The notes under the pieces were generated by a model. That model did no database searches, was not told where the DNA came from, and was given only the letters and a program-made list of their open reading frames with translations. Shown piece by piece: positions 22,128 to 32,819 of a stretch of 64,000 nt of DNA. The position numbers and the translations under genes were made by a program. Within the stretch, counting starts at the first letter, position 1. Each line of letters starts with the position of its first letter. Origin of the DNA: Pinus tabuliformis (lineage: Eukaryota > Streptophyta > Pinopsida > Pinales > Pinaceae); assembly GCA_031772625.1 (NCBI GenBank), contig CM062810.1, positions 872,421,650-872,485,649 of the forward strand, given 5' to 3'.

Positions 22128-25100
22128 ATGCCCCGAGGAAAGAAAATGCAAACACCTAGTAAGGAAACTGAAAGCTCCAGCATGACTCATGAAGAAGAGG
22201 AAGAAATGCTACATGATATATCAAAATTACAAGAACAAGTGCAACAAATGTCACGCTCACAAAAGCTAACAGAAGCTAAGATAAATGGCGTAGAATCTAA
22301 GATAAATGGTGTGGAATCTAAGATAAAGGGAATGGAAGCTAAGATGGATGATTCGAAGACAGATTTGAAGAGAGACATGGCAGATTTGAAGACAGATTTG
22401 AAGACAGACATGGCAGATTTGAAGACAGATTTGAGAAATTTTCTACAAGAAATACTTACTAATGGTGAAAAGGTTGTAAAGGAAACTCATGATGTGAACA
22501 AAAGTAATGTTAATCATGATTCCATAGACTCTAATGTTGGATCGAAGACCCACCATATTCCAAAAATCGATATGAGGAAGTTTGATGGCAAGGATCTCGC
22601 CACATGGATATTACAGATGGAGCAGTTCTTCGATCTCAATAATGTGCAAAACACACAAAAGGTACGTATGGCAACTGTATATTTGGAACCAAATCAGTTT
22701 GTATGGTATCAATGGCTTTGCTCTCATAAAAAATTTATCACTTGGGCAATTTTTACGGAAGAATTGATAGCACATTATGAAGATACAAAAAGAAACACTT
22801 TTTTAGCCAATTGATAAGTCTCAAACAAAAGGGTTTAGTAATTGAGCACATTGAGGAGTTCCAAAAATTGAACATAAGGGTAAAAGATATTCTAGAGGAG
22901 CATAGGATTGATGTGTTCATAGGGTCTTTAAAGGATAATATCCAACATGATGTTCACCTTTGGGAACCTGATTCATTAGAGAAGGCATTCAGGTTAGCAA
23001 GAAAAATGGAAAGCAAAATTATGGCAACCAGGAAGCATACCACTCACAACTATAAAGACGAAAGTGTTGTTGCCCCTAGTCTTCCACAACCTATAAGGTT
23101 GACACCACAACAATTGGAAGAAAAAAGAGCAAAAGGGCTTTGTTACAGTTTTGATAGCAAATACACTAAAGGTCATAAGTGTGCTGAGAAGAAATTATTC
23201 TACATAGATTGTGAAGAGGAAGAAGGAAAGGAGCAAGAAAGGTCAAAAGAAGAAGATATACTCCAGGAACAAAGCCTAGATGAAGAACAAATAAATTCGA
23301 CCATATCTTGTAATGCATTGGCGGGAATTACCACTCCTCAAACCATCAAGATAGAAGGACAAATCAAGAAGAAAAAGGTAATAGTGTTGATTGATTCAGG
23401 AAGTACGCACAATTTTAGTCATTGTAGGGTAGCAAAAGAATTGAATTGCTTCCTATATCCAGCACCAGAGTGTCAAGTGATGATCGCAAATGGAGGAACA
23501 ATAAATTTCTCTGGAAGATGCCATAATATAAAGCTATCCATGGGAGAATATGTATTGACTAGCCCAATGCTTTCCATTCCAATGGGAGGTGCTGATGTTG
23601 TACTAGGAGTCCAATGGCTACAATCCTTGGGCACAATAGCTTTTAATTTTCAAGAACTTTTCATCAAATTTTCTACAGAAGGAAAGGAATTTGAATTAAG
23701 GGGTATTGCAGGGAAACCAGGAAAGATAATCAGCTCTAATGGTATGACAAAGCTTCTAGAAAAGGAGCAAAGAGGTGTAATTGCACAATTATGTTCGCTA
23801 GATGTTTCCACATCGGAATCATCTATTTCTCTAGATCTCCAAAAAGTCCTGGACAATCATTCCAAGGTATTTGAGACTCCCAAAGGTCTCCCACCTATGC
23901 ATGATCATGATCATGCTATTCATCTGATTCCAGGAAGTGTTCCTCCAAACATCAGGTTGTACAGATATCCCTATGTCCAAAAAAGTGAAATTGAACGTAT
24001 GGTTGCAGAAATGCTAGAGGCTGGTATAATTCAACCAAGTCAAAGTTCTTTCTCTGCTCCAGTAGTATTGGTGCACAAGAAGGATGGATCATGGTGCATG
24101 TGTCCGGATTATAGGGAGCTCAACAAGCTCACTATTAAAGATAAGTTCCCCATTCCTGTCATTGATGAATTACTGGATGAATTGCATGGATCAATTTACT
24201 TCACCAAGTTGGATCTTCGTTCGGGATATCATCAAATCAGAATGAAGATTGAAGACATTCCAAAAACGGCATTTAGAACTCATGAGGGTCATTATGAATT
24301 TTTGGTCATGCCTTTTGGCCTTACTAATGCACCTTCAACATTTCAAGGTTTGATGAATTCAATTTTCAAACCATTCCTTAGAAAATTTGTGTTAGTATTT
24401 TTTGATGATATACTAATCTACAACAAGTCTTGGAAGGATCATGTTGAACATGTTGATAGGGTGCTACAACTATTGGAGGAGAAACAATTATATGCAAAAA
24501 GATCCAAATGTTTCTTTGGAGTCCAGGAGGTGGAATATTTGGGTCATATTGTATCTCATGAAGGAGTTAAGGTAGACCCTAGCAAAATTAAAGCCATTAA
24601 GGAATGAAAAATCCCCACGTCCATAAAGCATCTGCGAGGATTTCTTGGGTTGACAGGGTATTATCACAAGTTTGTTAAGAATTATGGGAGAATAGCAGCA
24701 CCTCTAACAAAATTATTGAAGAAAGATGCATTTTCATGGACTCCGGAAGCAACAAAGGCCTTTGAACATCTTAAAGAGGCAATGTGCCAAGCACCAGTCT
24801 TAGCTACACCGGACTTCACAAAAACCTTTATTGTGGAATGTGATGCTTCAGGAAATGGAATTGGTACTGTTCTAATGCAAGATGAAAGACCCATTGCTTT
24901 TGAAAGTCGTCGTCCAATCAAGGGAAAGTTTTTAAGCAAAGCTATTTATGAGAAGGAAATGTTGGCAATACTCCATGCACTTAAGGAATGGCAACCCTAC
25001 CTACTGGGAAGACACCTCAAGGTAAAAATGGATCATGATAGCCTTAAATACTTTTTAGAACAAAGATTATCCTCTGAAGAGCAACAAAAGTGGGTCACAA

Positions 25101-26656
25101 AGATGTTGGGTTATGACTTTGAAATCATCTACAAAAAAGGGAAGCAAAATGTGGTGGCAGATGCACTCTCAAGAAAGGATGAGGATGTGGAAGCATTGTT
25201 GTGCGCCATTTCTATTATCCAAACAGATTGGATAAACGAAGCAAGGGAGGAATGGAAGAATGATGAAGAAGTGTGGGCACTTATTCGAAAGCTACAACAA
25301 GATTCCAGTACATCTGATGCATTTAGCAGGAAGAATGATTCATTATGGTACAAAGATCGCTTATACCTCTGTAAGAATTCCCAGCTAAAACAAAAGATTC
25401 TTATGGAATTGCACACTTCTCCCTTAGGAGGGCACTCAGGATTTTTAAAAACTTACAACAGGGTTAAGAAGGAATTTTTTTGGGATGGCCTTAAATCAGA
25501 TATTCAAAAGTTTGTGGCGGAATGTTTGGTTTTCCAACAAAATAAAGTTGAAACAATTAAGACACCGGGTCTATTACAACCTTTATCCATTCCAAGCGGA
25601 CATTGGGAGGAGGTTTCAATGGATTTTATCACAGGTTTACCCAAGTCTCAGGGAAAGAGTGTCATCATGGTGGTAGTTGACAAACTTACCAAGTATGCAC
25701 ACTTTTGTGCATTATCACATCCATTTAAAGCCAGTACAGTTTCTACTGCATTTATGGAAACAATTCAAAAGGTACATGGAAACCCAAAGATTATTGTAAG
25801 TGACAGAGATCCCATTTTCACTGGAAATTTTTGGACAAAATTATTTTCTTGTCTTGGTACTCAGTTAGCTCATAGCTCATCTTATTATCCTCAATCTGAT
25901 GGGCAAACTAAGATAGTAAACAAATGTTTGGAAGGATATCTTCATTGCTTTGTATCTGATAAACAGACACAATGGGTCAAATGGTTGCCTCTGGCTGAAT
26001 GGTGGTATAACACTTCCTTCCATACAGCAACAAAAATGACCCCATTTATGGCACTTTATGGGTATCAACCACCATCCATCACATCATATTTAAGAGAAAA
26101 TTCTAAGGTTCAGGAAGTGGAACATCACATCGAACATCAACAACAAGTCCTCCAACTCTTAAAGGATAACCTCGTGTTGGCACAAAATAGAATGAAACAA
26201 CAGGCAGATCAACATCGCAATTAAAGAAGTTTTGATGTAAGTGATTGGGTATTCCTTCGGCTACAATCATATAAGCAAATGTCCCTAAAGCAAGCTAAGA
26301 AGGATAATAAATTATCACCAAAGTATTATGGTCCGTACAAGGTGTTGCAAAAGATTGGTACTATGGCATACAAATTGGAGCTTCCTGCAGCTTCTCGATT
26401 GCACCCAGTTTTCCATGTTTCATGTTTAAAGAAGGTTATAGGCGACAAGCTCCCAGTTCAAACAATATTTCCAGAACTTGACGAGGAAGGAAAAATTATA
26501 TTGGAACCGGTAGCAGTCATAGAAACAAGAACTCGACAGCTACGAAATCGATCAATTTCAGAGTATCTTATCAAGTGGAAGAACTTATCCGCTGAAGATT
26601 CCACATGGGAGGATGAGAATTTTATGCAGAAGTATCCAGAACTACTCAAGCATTGA
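22128..26656 (+). pseudogene. C Gypsy gag-pol with chromodomain (fossil)
   Basis: Gag begins MPRGKKMQTPSKE (22128), chosen as the first ATG after the leader. A predicted coiled coil of tandem KINGVES and DLKTD units follows (about 22270-22440), then the retrotransposon gag domain (FDGKDLATWILQMEQFF, near 22580). Protease shows [11 protein letters not shown] (near 23385). RT spans about 23990-24590 with VFFDDILIY, and RNase H about 24800-25180 with ECDASGNGIG and VADALSRK. Integrase spans about 25400-26080 with GLPKSQGK, VSDRDPIF and YPQSDGQT. A chromodomain closes the protein (about 26480-26650, YLIKWKNLSAEDSTWED) and in this lineage targets integration to chromatin. About three breaks are present. 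Confidence 0.95.
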
Positions 26657-26685
26657 GGACAACACTTTTTTGAAGGAGAGGGGCA

Positions 26686-27018
26686 TGTTAGGTCCCTATA
26701 ATACTAGTGATTACCCCATTACTATTGTAGTTTTACCCCTTCTTTATATTGTTGTGCCCCTATTACCCCCATGTTGTTATTTCTATGTCCCATAGAATCC
26801 CTCTATTGTTATTTTTGTGGTTTTATATTATTATTGTTAGGTCGGCTGGATTATATTGTGACTCCTTAGACTCCTATATATAGAAAGGAGGTTTTGTCAT
26901 TTGTATCATCCAAGAATTGTTCATTTATGTAATGTAAAGGAGGTTGCCACCTTGAAGAGGCTGAATTCTAAGGCGTTGATCTATCTTTTCTATCTTTTCT
27001 TGAGCTGGTTCCATAACA
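26686..27018 (+). repeat. C 3' LTR
   Basis: The LTR is 333 bp, TGTTAGGTCC to CCATAACA, with the TATA box at 26875-26882. It follows the polypurine tract and is followed by the target duplication GAGAC. Confidence 0.96.
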
Positions 27019-27372
27019 GAGACTTGAGACAATATGGTCTCGAACTCCCTCAAGGATGATCTGTCTCGCCCTCGCCACACACTTCTTCCACTCAGCCAAA
27101 TCTTGAGCATTAGTTGAACCTGGCTTTGGGATTTCTTGATCAATGAAATCCTTCAAGCCATTGTCTTCTAATACAGCCTCCATGCGATCTTTCCATGCTA
27201 TGTAATTCGAGCTACCTTCCAAGGCATACTCAAGTCTCAAGCCATAAAACGCCATTGGCCAATCTTGAAGTATGATATGAATTCGATTTGCACCTGTAAC
27301 CCCAAACTTCAAACTTCAAATTCTCTTCACCGTATAATATTCACAACTCTGATAAAATTGGCTCCAATACAA

Positions 27373-28381
27373 TGTCGAATTTCCTGCAAATTCTATACAA
27401 ATCTACCTTTGAGATCTATGTAGAAAATCTGACTGTAGATTAACTCAATAATGCAATATACCAAAGCAAAATACTATAATCTACTTCTACACTTGTGGAA
27501 GCCTAAAGATCGAGCTGAATCAGAGCTAAACACATATAACCATAAGAAGAAGAATCAATGCACATGAAACACAGAAAATACTCAAGGGAAAGCCTCGGCT
27601 AAAAACCTCACTATCTGTATTATCATATAAGGTGGAAATACATCAGAATTATACAAAGCCTTAGCTCTCACAGCTAGCCAGCTCTCAATACAATCCTCCT
27701 GGATGCTCACAGGTACTCAAAGCTTCTCACAAGCCTTCTCCTCTGCCCTCCAAGCTCCTATTTCCTTGCACAGTTACCTCTGGGATGATCTCCTTCACCC
27801 AGTGTAACACTACTCTCAAACACTGTTCTAACACACTGTCAGAACTTCACAATCCTCAAGGAACCTTACCTTGACTGCATGGATGAGTTCCTTTATAGGA
27901 AAACACATGCAACTAATAGTAGCCTGTCCTTGACATTTAGCTCAACCGGGTCTTTCTCAGAATAGACATGCATGAGTTTCTGATGAGGGAATCTTCAATT
28001 ATCTGGAGTACACTAGTTGAGTGCATGCATGCATCAACTAACTGATAACTCACAATTAGTTCCTCAAACAGTTTGGAACTAATTTAATTGGACTTAACTC
28101 AGTAAGTTGAGTTAACTAATTACAACTCAAACATAACTCAATCTTATCTCCTTAGTTAAGGGATAATCTCCTTAATTTAAGGGATAATTGTTGCATGATT
28201 GCAAATAGACTTCTAACTTGAATTTCTCCAACTAATTAATCCATAATGAATTAATTAATTATTTCCAAGCAGCTGGTGAGACTAGAGTCAAATTTTAATT
28301 CACAATTTTAATTTAAGGAAAAATTAAAATTGGAATACTCTGGATTCTATTTTTATCGTTTCTTGTTTCTATTTTCAACAC
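27373..28381 (-). repeat. G 5' LTR, about 1 kb
   Basis: On the minus strand it starts TGTTGAAAATAG and ends in CA, with a TATA-like TATAAAG near 27892. The 12 bases left of it resemble the initiator-Met primer site at about 9 of 12 positions. The right edge is fixed by comparison with the A LTR, whose sequence resumes at 28382. Confidence 0.8.
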
Positions 28382-28606
28382 CTTGAATGGGGCTACCTGC
28401 TCTGCAGAGCACTTACCACTGACCAGGGGTGCGCTGGTGACCCAAGGAAGCAATTCAACAGGATTTGAAGTCAGGAAACTCTCATGCATGAAAGCACTTA
28501 ATGAGGTGGCATGTCTAGGGCATGTAGCAACTGAATTAGGGTTTGATAGACCCTGTTTACACTGATCTGATTTTCGGTAGTGATGTGCCCAAATAGACCT
28601 ATAACA
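28382..28606 (-). repeat. A 3' LTR, truncated
   Basis: These 225 bp match 43665-43889 except at about 20 positions. They end in ATAACA and are followed by the tract ACTACCCTCTAAAG, the counterpart of the polypurine tract of B at the same place. The rest of this LTR was cut off by Copia G and a later deletion. Confidence 0.88.
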
Positions 28607-30819
28607 ACTACCCTCTAAAGTATGAAGTAAAAAATGATAATGTTGAGTGATATGCTTTATGATGTGATGAGGAGGATCTGAAGCAGACAATGACCTACAT
28701 CGATTACAATACATAATATCATGATATCTTTGAATTTTTCATGAATTCCTGAGGGAAGGCATACCCATGCTCAACATATAAACTTTTCATTACATGTACA
28801 TAAATCAGATAGTCGTCTATAGATATAGATCCATGATAAGATGACTATTTATGTAAATCCATCATTCAAATGATTTAGTACTTTCCTGAAATTGCAGCCC
28901 GGATGGATGAAACTAGATCCGAGGTCCTCTATCTTGTCCAATCATTTGCTCAAGTTTGAGTATAACCATGTGAAAATGTGATCTGAATTTGAACATGGGA
29001 AGACATTGTCTTATTACTAGCCAATGATGTAAGTTGTTAACAGATGCGAGAGAAATCACCAATAATGATAATGATTCTCAAGGTGCTATAATACATTCTG
29101 CATGGTGTGAATAGATGTTTTGATGTCGAACACCATACAAAGTCTTTCGGTTGAAGGTCTGTGATGTCAACCTGTCACTAGAAGGGAGAAACTTGCCATT
29201 GATGTATGCAAGCCTCAAGGTACTGGAAGAGTGTTTCTAAGTCAACTTCCTGGATACTGTGTTGGTGTCGACAAGAAGAGACTCGCTGCAGGAGGGCCTT
29301 GATGTATCCCCTATCAATGACACAAAACGATTGTAATGATTTTGAAGACAGAATGTGACTAATGATACAATGTTCAGGAATGGCGGTCATGAAAATGAAG
29401 GTTTATGAGTATTGCAAAGGATGAAGTTTACTGAGTGACTTCTGTTAAACATGTCGGTGACACTGAATGAATTGGCAGCATTGACCCAAAACCAAAGTGA
29501 TGGATGGTGTGATAGAACATAGGTATGATAACCATCAAGCAGATAACCCAACCCAAATAGTCACAGAGATGAAGTGAAAGTGTCATGTTCAAGAGCGACT
29601 TGCTACCATAAAGTGATTTATTCCTTTTCCCATTTTCCCCAGTCATTGCTAACCATTACCTCTTTATTTTTGAACAAGCTTGAGGAGGATAACATATGCT
29701 TGATGTATAATTCTACCCTTCGGGTGAATCCATCGCCATGTGATGTTTTAACAAGTGTAGTGAAGGTGAGACTCGGTCTTGTCATGATGGACAAGTTTGT
29801 CGCTATTTGATGCTTTAACAAGTTTACTGGCAATGAGAACTTTGTCCTTTTCATGTTTAGGGAGTTTGAAAAGGGACAAAAAGAAAACTCTGCAAGTTAT
29901 TTTTCGTAAATTTGTCTCTCAAGTCCGAAAAAGCGTAAAATAATACAAGAGAGAACTTATTGACCATGTTCGATCAACGTATTCCTTTTTCATAAGTAAT
30001 CTATCTCAGTCCAAAAAAGGGTTAAACTTATACTGAGTAGATTTCATTTCCAATCCATTTACGAGCTGTAAAGTACAAGCGCTCGATAATATTTTCATAT
30101 TTTGAGAGTCTAAAAGAGCTAAAAGCGGAATCTAGGGCGGTTCCTTTTTCGATGTTTAACAGAGCTCGAAAAAGAGATAAAAGTATGCTCTGTGGTCAAA
30201 AGTAGATTTTATGATCATGCACGTCAAATTCACTATGTCAGTTGTAAACTTGCTTAAAGAACCACCAAACTGATTAAACATACCTATTTTATTGGTAAAA
30301 ATAGTTAAAAACTATAGTTTATTCATTTAATGAACATGAAATAACCATAAAACAAGAATTTACCAACTCATTTTACCATTTGAAATTTACCATTCATTTT
30401 TGTGCTCTAAAACAGTTTTTTACCTCAAACTTTAGCAGTTGATTGCGGGAGATTCTATGGATCATTCTTCATACCGTCAGGATCGAGTAGGATATCTACC
30501 TCTTCTCTTTCATTTAAGGTCATTCTTTTTCAATTTAAGGCAAAATTGTTAGGGTTTTGGGGTCCCTAGGGTAAATATATCATGTCCTAGGATCAGCGCA
30601 CTCTTACGCATCAAAAAATGTACTGCAGAGCAGTCAAACAGAAGGGAAACTACTCTGCATCGCACTATCTAAAGATCAGGGGTGCATTGGGCACAGTTTA
30701 GAAATTTGATTCATCATTTCTACCCAAAATATCTTCATTTTTTTGCATGAAATGGATCCTAACTAATCCTATGGTGTGATTTCAGACTTTGATTATATCA
30801 AATGGCTATCACATGACAT
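28607..30819. other. A: noncoding block between 3' LTR and antisense ORF
   Basis: About 2.2 kb without a gene, matching 46558-48780 of element B in order. Conserved pieces include a block with GATGTCGAACA (near 29128) and the GTAAATTTG and AATAATAC words near 29905-29945. The last 800 bp hold the hairpin array (29841-30174) and a cluster of TGCAGAGCA-type motifs (about 30620-30690). In the sense of gag-pol this is 3' noncoding sequence. In the sense of the antisense ORF it is 5' noncoding sequence and may include its promoter. The last bases before the ORF, TGTGATTTCAG, look like a splice acceptor, so part may be an intron. Confidence 0.6.
29841..30174. other. A: array of five hairpins
   Basis: Five inverted repeats follow each other. 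H1 pairs 29841-29853 with 29867-29880 (TTTGTCCTTTTCA, one bulged base). H2 pairs 29900-29906 with 29926-29932 (TTTTTCG, perfect). H3 pairs 29984-29990 with 30014-30020 (CCTTTTT, perfect). H4 pairs 30092-30097 with 30111-30116 (weak). H5 pairs 30144-30152 with 30166-30174 (CTTTTTCGA, perfect). H1, H4 and H5 have 13-nt loops of the type TGTTTnnGGAGTC. Element B has a matching array in the same order. Confidence 0.6.
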
Positions 30820-32039
30820 GAAAGAGAACATGAAGAATAGGATATGGTTGCCCTAAATGATCCTGGTACTGTTGAGGCCCTTAGAGATTGTGGGTTACTC
30901 AAATATTTCAGGTTATCCGGGATGAGGCAACAGTTAGAACTATTGCAGTTCTTGGTTCATTCATGGGATCCAACGGGACATAGTTTTCACATAGGGGACA
31001 AAGTTTTCCATATATTGATCGATGATATTTAATTTCTCATAGGATTGTCGAGACATGATGCCCCCATTTCTCTTTTAGGTTCTTCCCGTGGTGGTGAATC
31101 AGTGAGGGACCACATTCGACAATTCTTCTGGCCAGGTACACGGCCTAGCAAAGATGGAAAGATAAACATCAGGGATGTTCGTGATATGCCCTTGCGAACA
31201 ATCCTCTTTACTATCACAAAGTTGGTGGGTAGCATGACACTTCATGTCGCGAATAGAACATACATGTAGTATGCGCTCGAGTGTCTCGAGCCAGCTATGT
31301 TCAACTGGTGTGAGGTAGTATTCTCTTTGATGAAAGAGCAGATGGCTAAAGTAAAAAATGGTAAGACAAAAAATTTCAATTATGGATCGATCTTGATCGC
31401 TTTTACTTTGGAGAGAATTCCATTGATACAAACTCAACATGTGACACTGAGTTTAGCTGGTCCTAGAGATCCATGGATGCAAAGATGGGTAGAGTTGATG
31501 GCTAGACATGTTGGACAGTCATCAATCCAATTTTCTACCACATTCTTCAGTTGGATCCATCGACAACAAATTATCATAGAGGAGCATCCATATGCAGGAA
31601 TGGATTTCTGTAGAGATCCATATTTGAGATTACCAGTGGGTGCTTAATGGGGTGCTATAGGTAAATTTTTTTTGACCATGTATTTTTAATTTTTTGAGTT
31701 TTTACATGTTTTTGTGTTTCTTGATGTTTCCAAGACTAAACTAAAAATGTTCTCATGTATACATATGTTGGCACTATTTGACCAATGGGTCATCAAAAGG
31801 AGGCGGGTGAACCAATGGGGAGAAATGTCAGAAGAGTAGTTCTCCAGGATTTAGATCTGATCAAGACACTAGCGGAGTTGCAACATCATATAGAGGGGTT
31901 AACCCTTAGTATACCAAATGTTCGAATTGAGGAGTTACCGATGAGACTACAACGCCATACTATTGGTGTACCCAGCTGTTGGATGAGGCTATTGTGCATG
32001 GTAGCTCAGGCAGTGACCTGTTATCATGAGCATCATTAG
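30820..32039 (+). pseudogene. A: antisense plant-mobile-domain ORF
   Basis: A plus-strand reading region runs opposite to gag-pol. Exon 1 (about 30820-31660) has ALRDCGLLKYFRLSGMRQQ, FHIGDKVFHILIDDI and MFNWCEVVF. An intron with GT at about 31661 follows, and exon 2 (about 31785-32039) ends with a short helical tail. The pattern of a helical N-terminal part followed by a hydrophobic segment ending in LxGLP-type residues fits the plant mobile domain (PMD). PMD is found in MAIN/MAIL proteins and in transposon-borne genes. It is convergent with the archaeal-type RNase H. It matches the ORF of B at 48794-50003 in exon layout. It has a few breaks and is part of the fossil element. Function is unknown; regulation of the element is only a guess. 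Confidence 0.7.
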
Positions 32040-32239
32040 ATCTACTTAGGATGATTTACTGTATGCATTTTGTGGTTTTGAGGTGAGATGACAAACATGT
32101 CTTGGACACAAACTTTTGTAAAATCTTTGAACATCTATCTATTTTACTTTCAGTGTTTTTGTATGGTTATGTGTAGTCTTATTCAACTATTGATGTGAAT
32201 TGAAAATTTACTCTTTACATATGTTGTAAATGTTTGTTT

Positions 32240-32655
32240 AACCCGTAATTCTCTAAATAATCAGTCAATCTGTTAAAGTTTCTGGAAATGTGTTGATATT
32301 TAATGTAATCAAAATGTCTTTCCAAGAGATGAACTCTAAGGAATATACGATGAATAGTTAGAATTTAGAAGGTATAAACATTCGTAAGTTGTAGTACGAC
32401 AAGTTGTGAGTCTAGCCTAAGGATGATTCGGCGAATGCCAAGTGAAATGGAATTAGAGAGGAGTTCGATCAATGTGCTATATTCAATGATATTGTTTGTA
32501 GAACAATCAATACAAATCCCTTGAAAAATCACTAACTCGCCACTTGGAGCGAATATGTCCCATGCTGCAGAGGATAGGTTCTGCGTACTACGACTAGCAC
32601 CATCAGCATAACCAATAAATGGTTTCAAAGATTTCGACATCTGCAACAAATGCAA
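32240..32655 (-). pseudogene. A: second, archaeal-type RNase H
   Basis: The segment begins at ATG 32640 right after TTTGTTGCAG on the minus strand, a good splice acceptor. It carries IGYADGASR, NNIIEY and LRLDSQL, the motifs that hold the catalytic acids of archaeal/plant-type RNase H (aRNH). Its C-terminal part lies further left. In Tat-lineage elements an extra aRNH is characteristic. Here it comes after integrase instead of beside the Gypsy RNase H. Decay is moderate. Confidence 0.8.
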
Positions 32656-32819
32656 AGTGGATTGCTAACCACATAAAAACTTTAAAAGTCACACTATGAC
32701 ACACACACGCAATCAAAGCATATATAGACAATGTTTTTACTATGCGCAATCAATCATAGTAACGTTTAAGATACAACCGTTTCGGGTCTACGACAATGAA
32801 ATTCCATCATAATCAACCA

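Larger units (their letters stand above)
21128..27018 (+). mobile_element. C: complete Ty3/Gypsy chromovirus
   Basis: The element is 5891 bp with 333-bp LTRs, a target duplication GAGAC (21123-21127 and 27019-27023), a tRNA-iMet primer site and a polypurine tract (AAGGAGAGGGG) before the 3' LTR. The LTRs differ at about 9 of 333 sites (2.7%), so it is young compared with F2 and A. Gag, protease, RT, RNase H, integrase and a C-terminal chromodomain are all present. It looks nearly whole, with about three breaks in the coding region. It is inserted in the gag of Copia G. Confidence 0.96.
20815..27340 (-). pseudogene. G Copia gag (UBN2 family), split by C
   Basis: Before the insertion point the minus strand reads LEGSSNYIAWKDRMEAVLED and later WKKCVARARQIILEGVRDHI (about 27220-26990), the start of a UBN2-type Copia gag. 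Past element C it continues with LALNDKLRRIKMEDGHTIS, YLNKITTCRDEI and LTLLGLPKSWNS (about 21060-20870). In the live family Gag forms the particle. A few breaks are present and the protein is fossil. Confidence 0.85.
20815..28381 (-). mobile_element. G: truncated Ty1/Copia element interrupted by C
   Basis: Only the 5' part of this minus-strand Copia survives: the 5' LTR (27373-28381), a weak primer site (27361-27372), and gag (27340-27019, then 21127-about 20820). Gag is split by insertion of element C. All of pol and the 3' LTR are absent; the gag C-terminal part runs straight into LTR E2. The right end lies within the left LTR of element A, where the flank is CCTTG. The partner duplication is lost with the left end. 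Confidence 0.8.

Noticed and set aside
30820-32039. Host MAIN/MAIL-type gene
   Set aside because: The same ORF lies at the same position and orientation in elements A and B, between their archaeal-type RNase H and 3' LTR, so it travels with the element.
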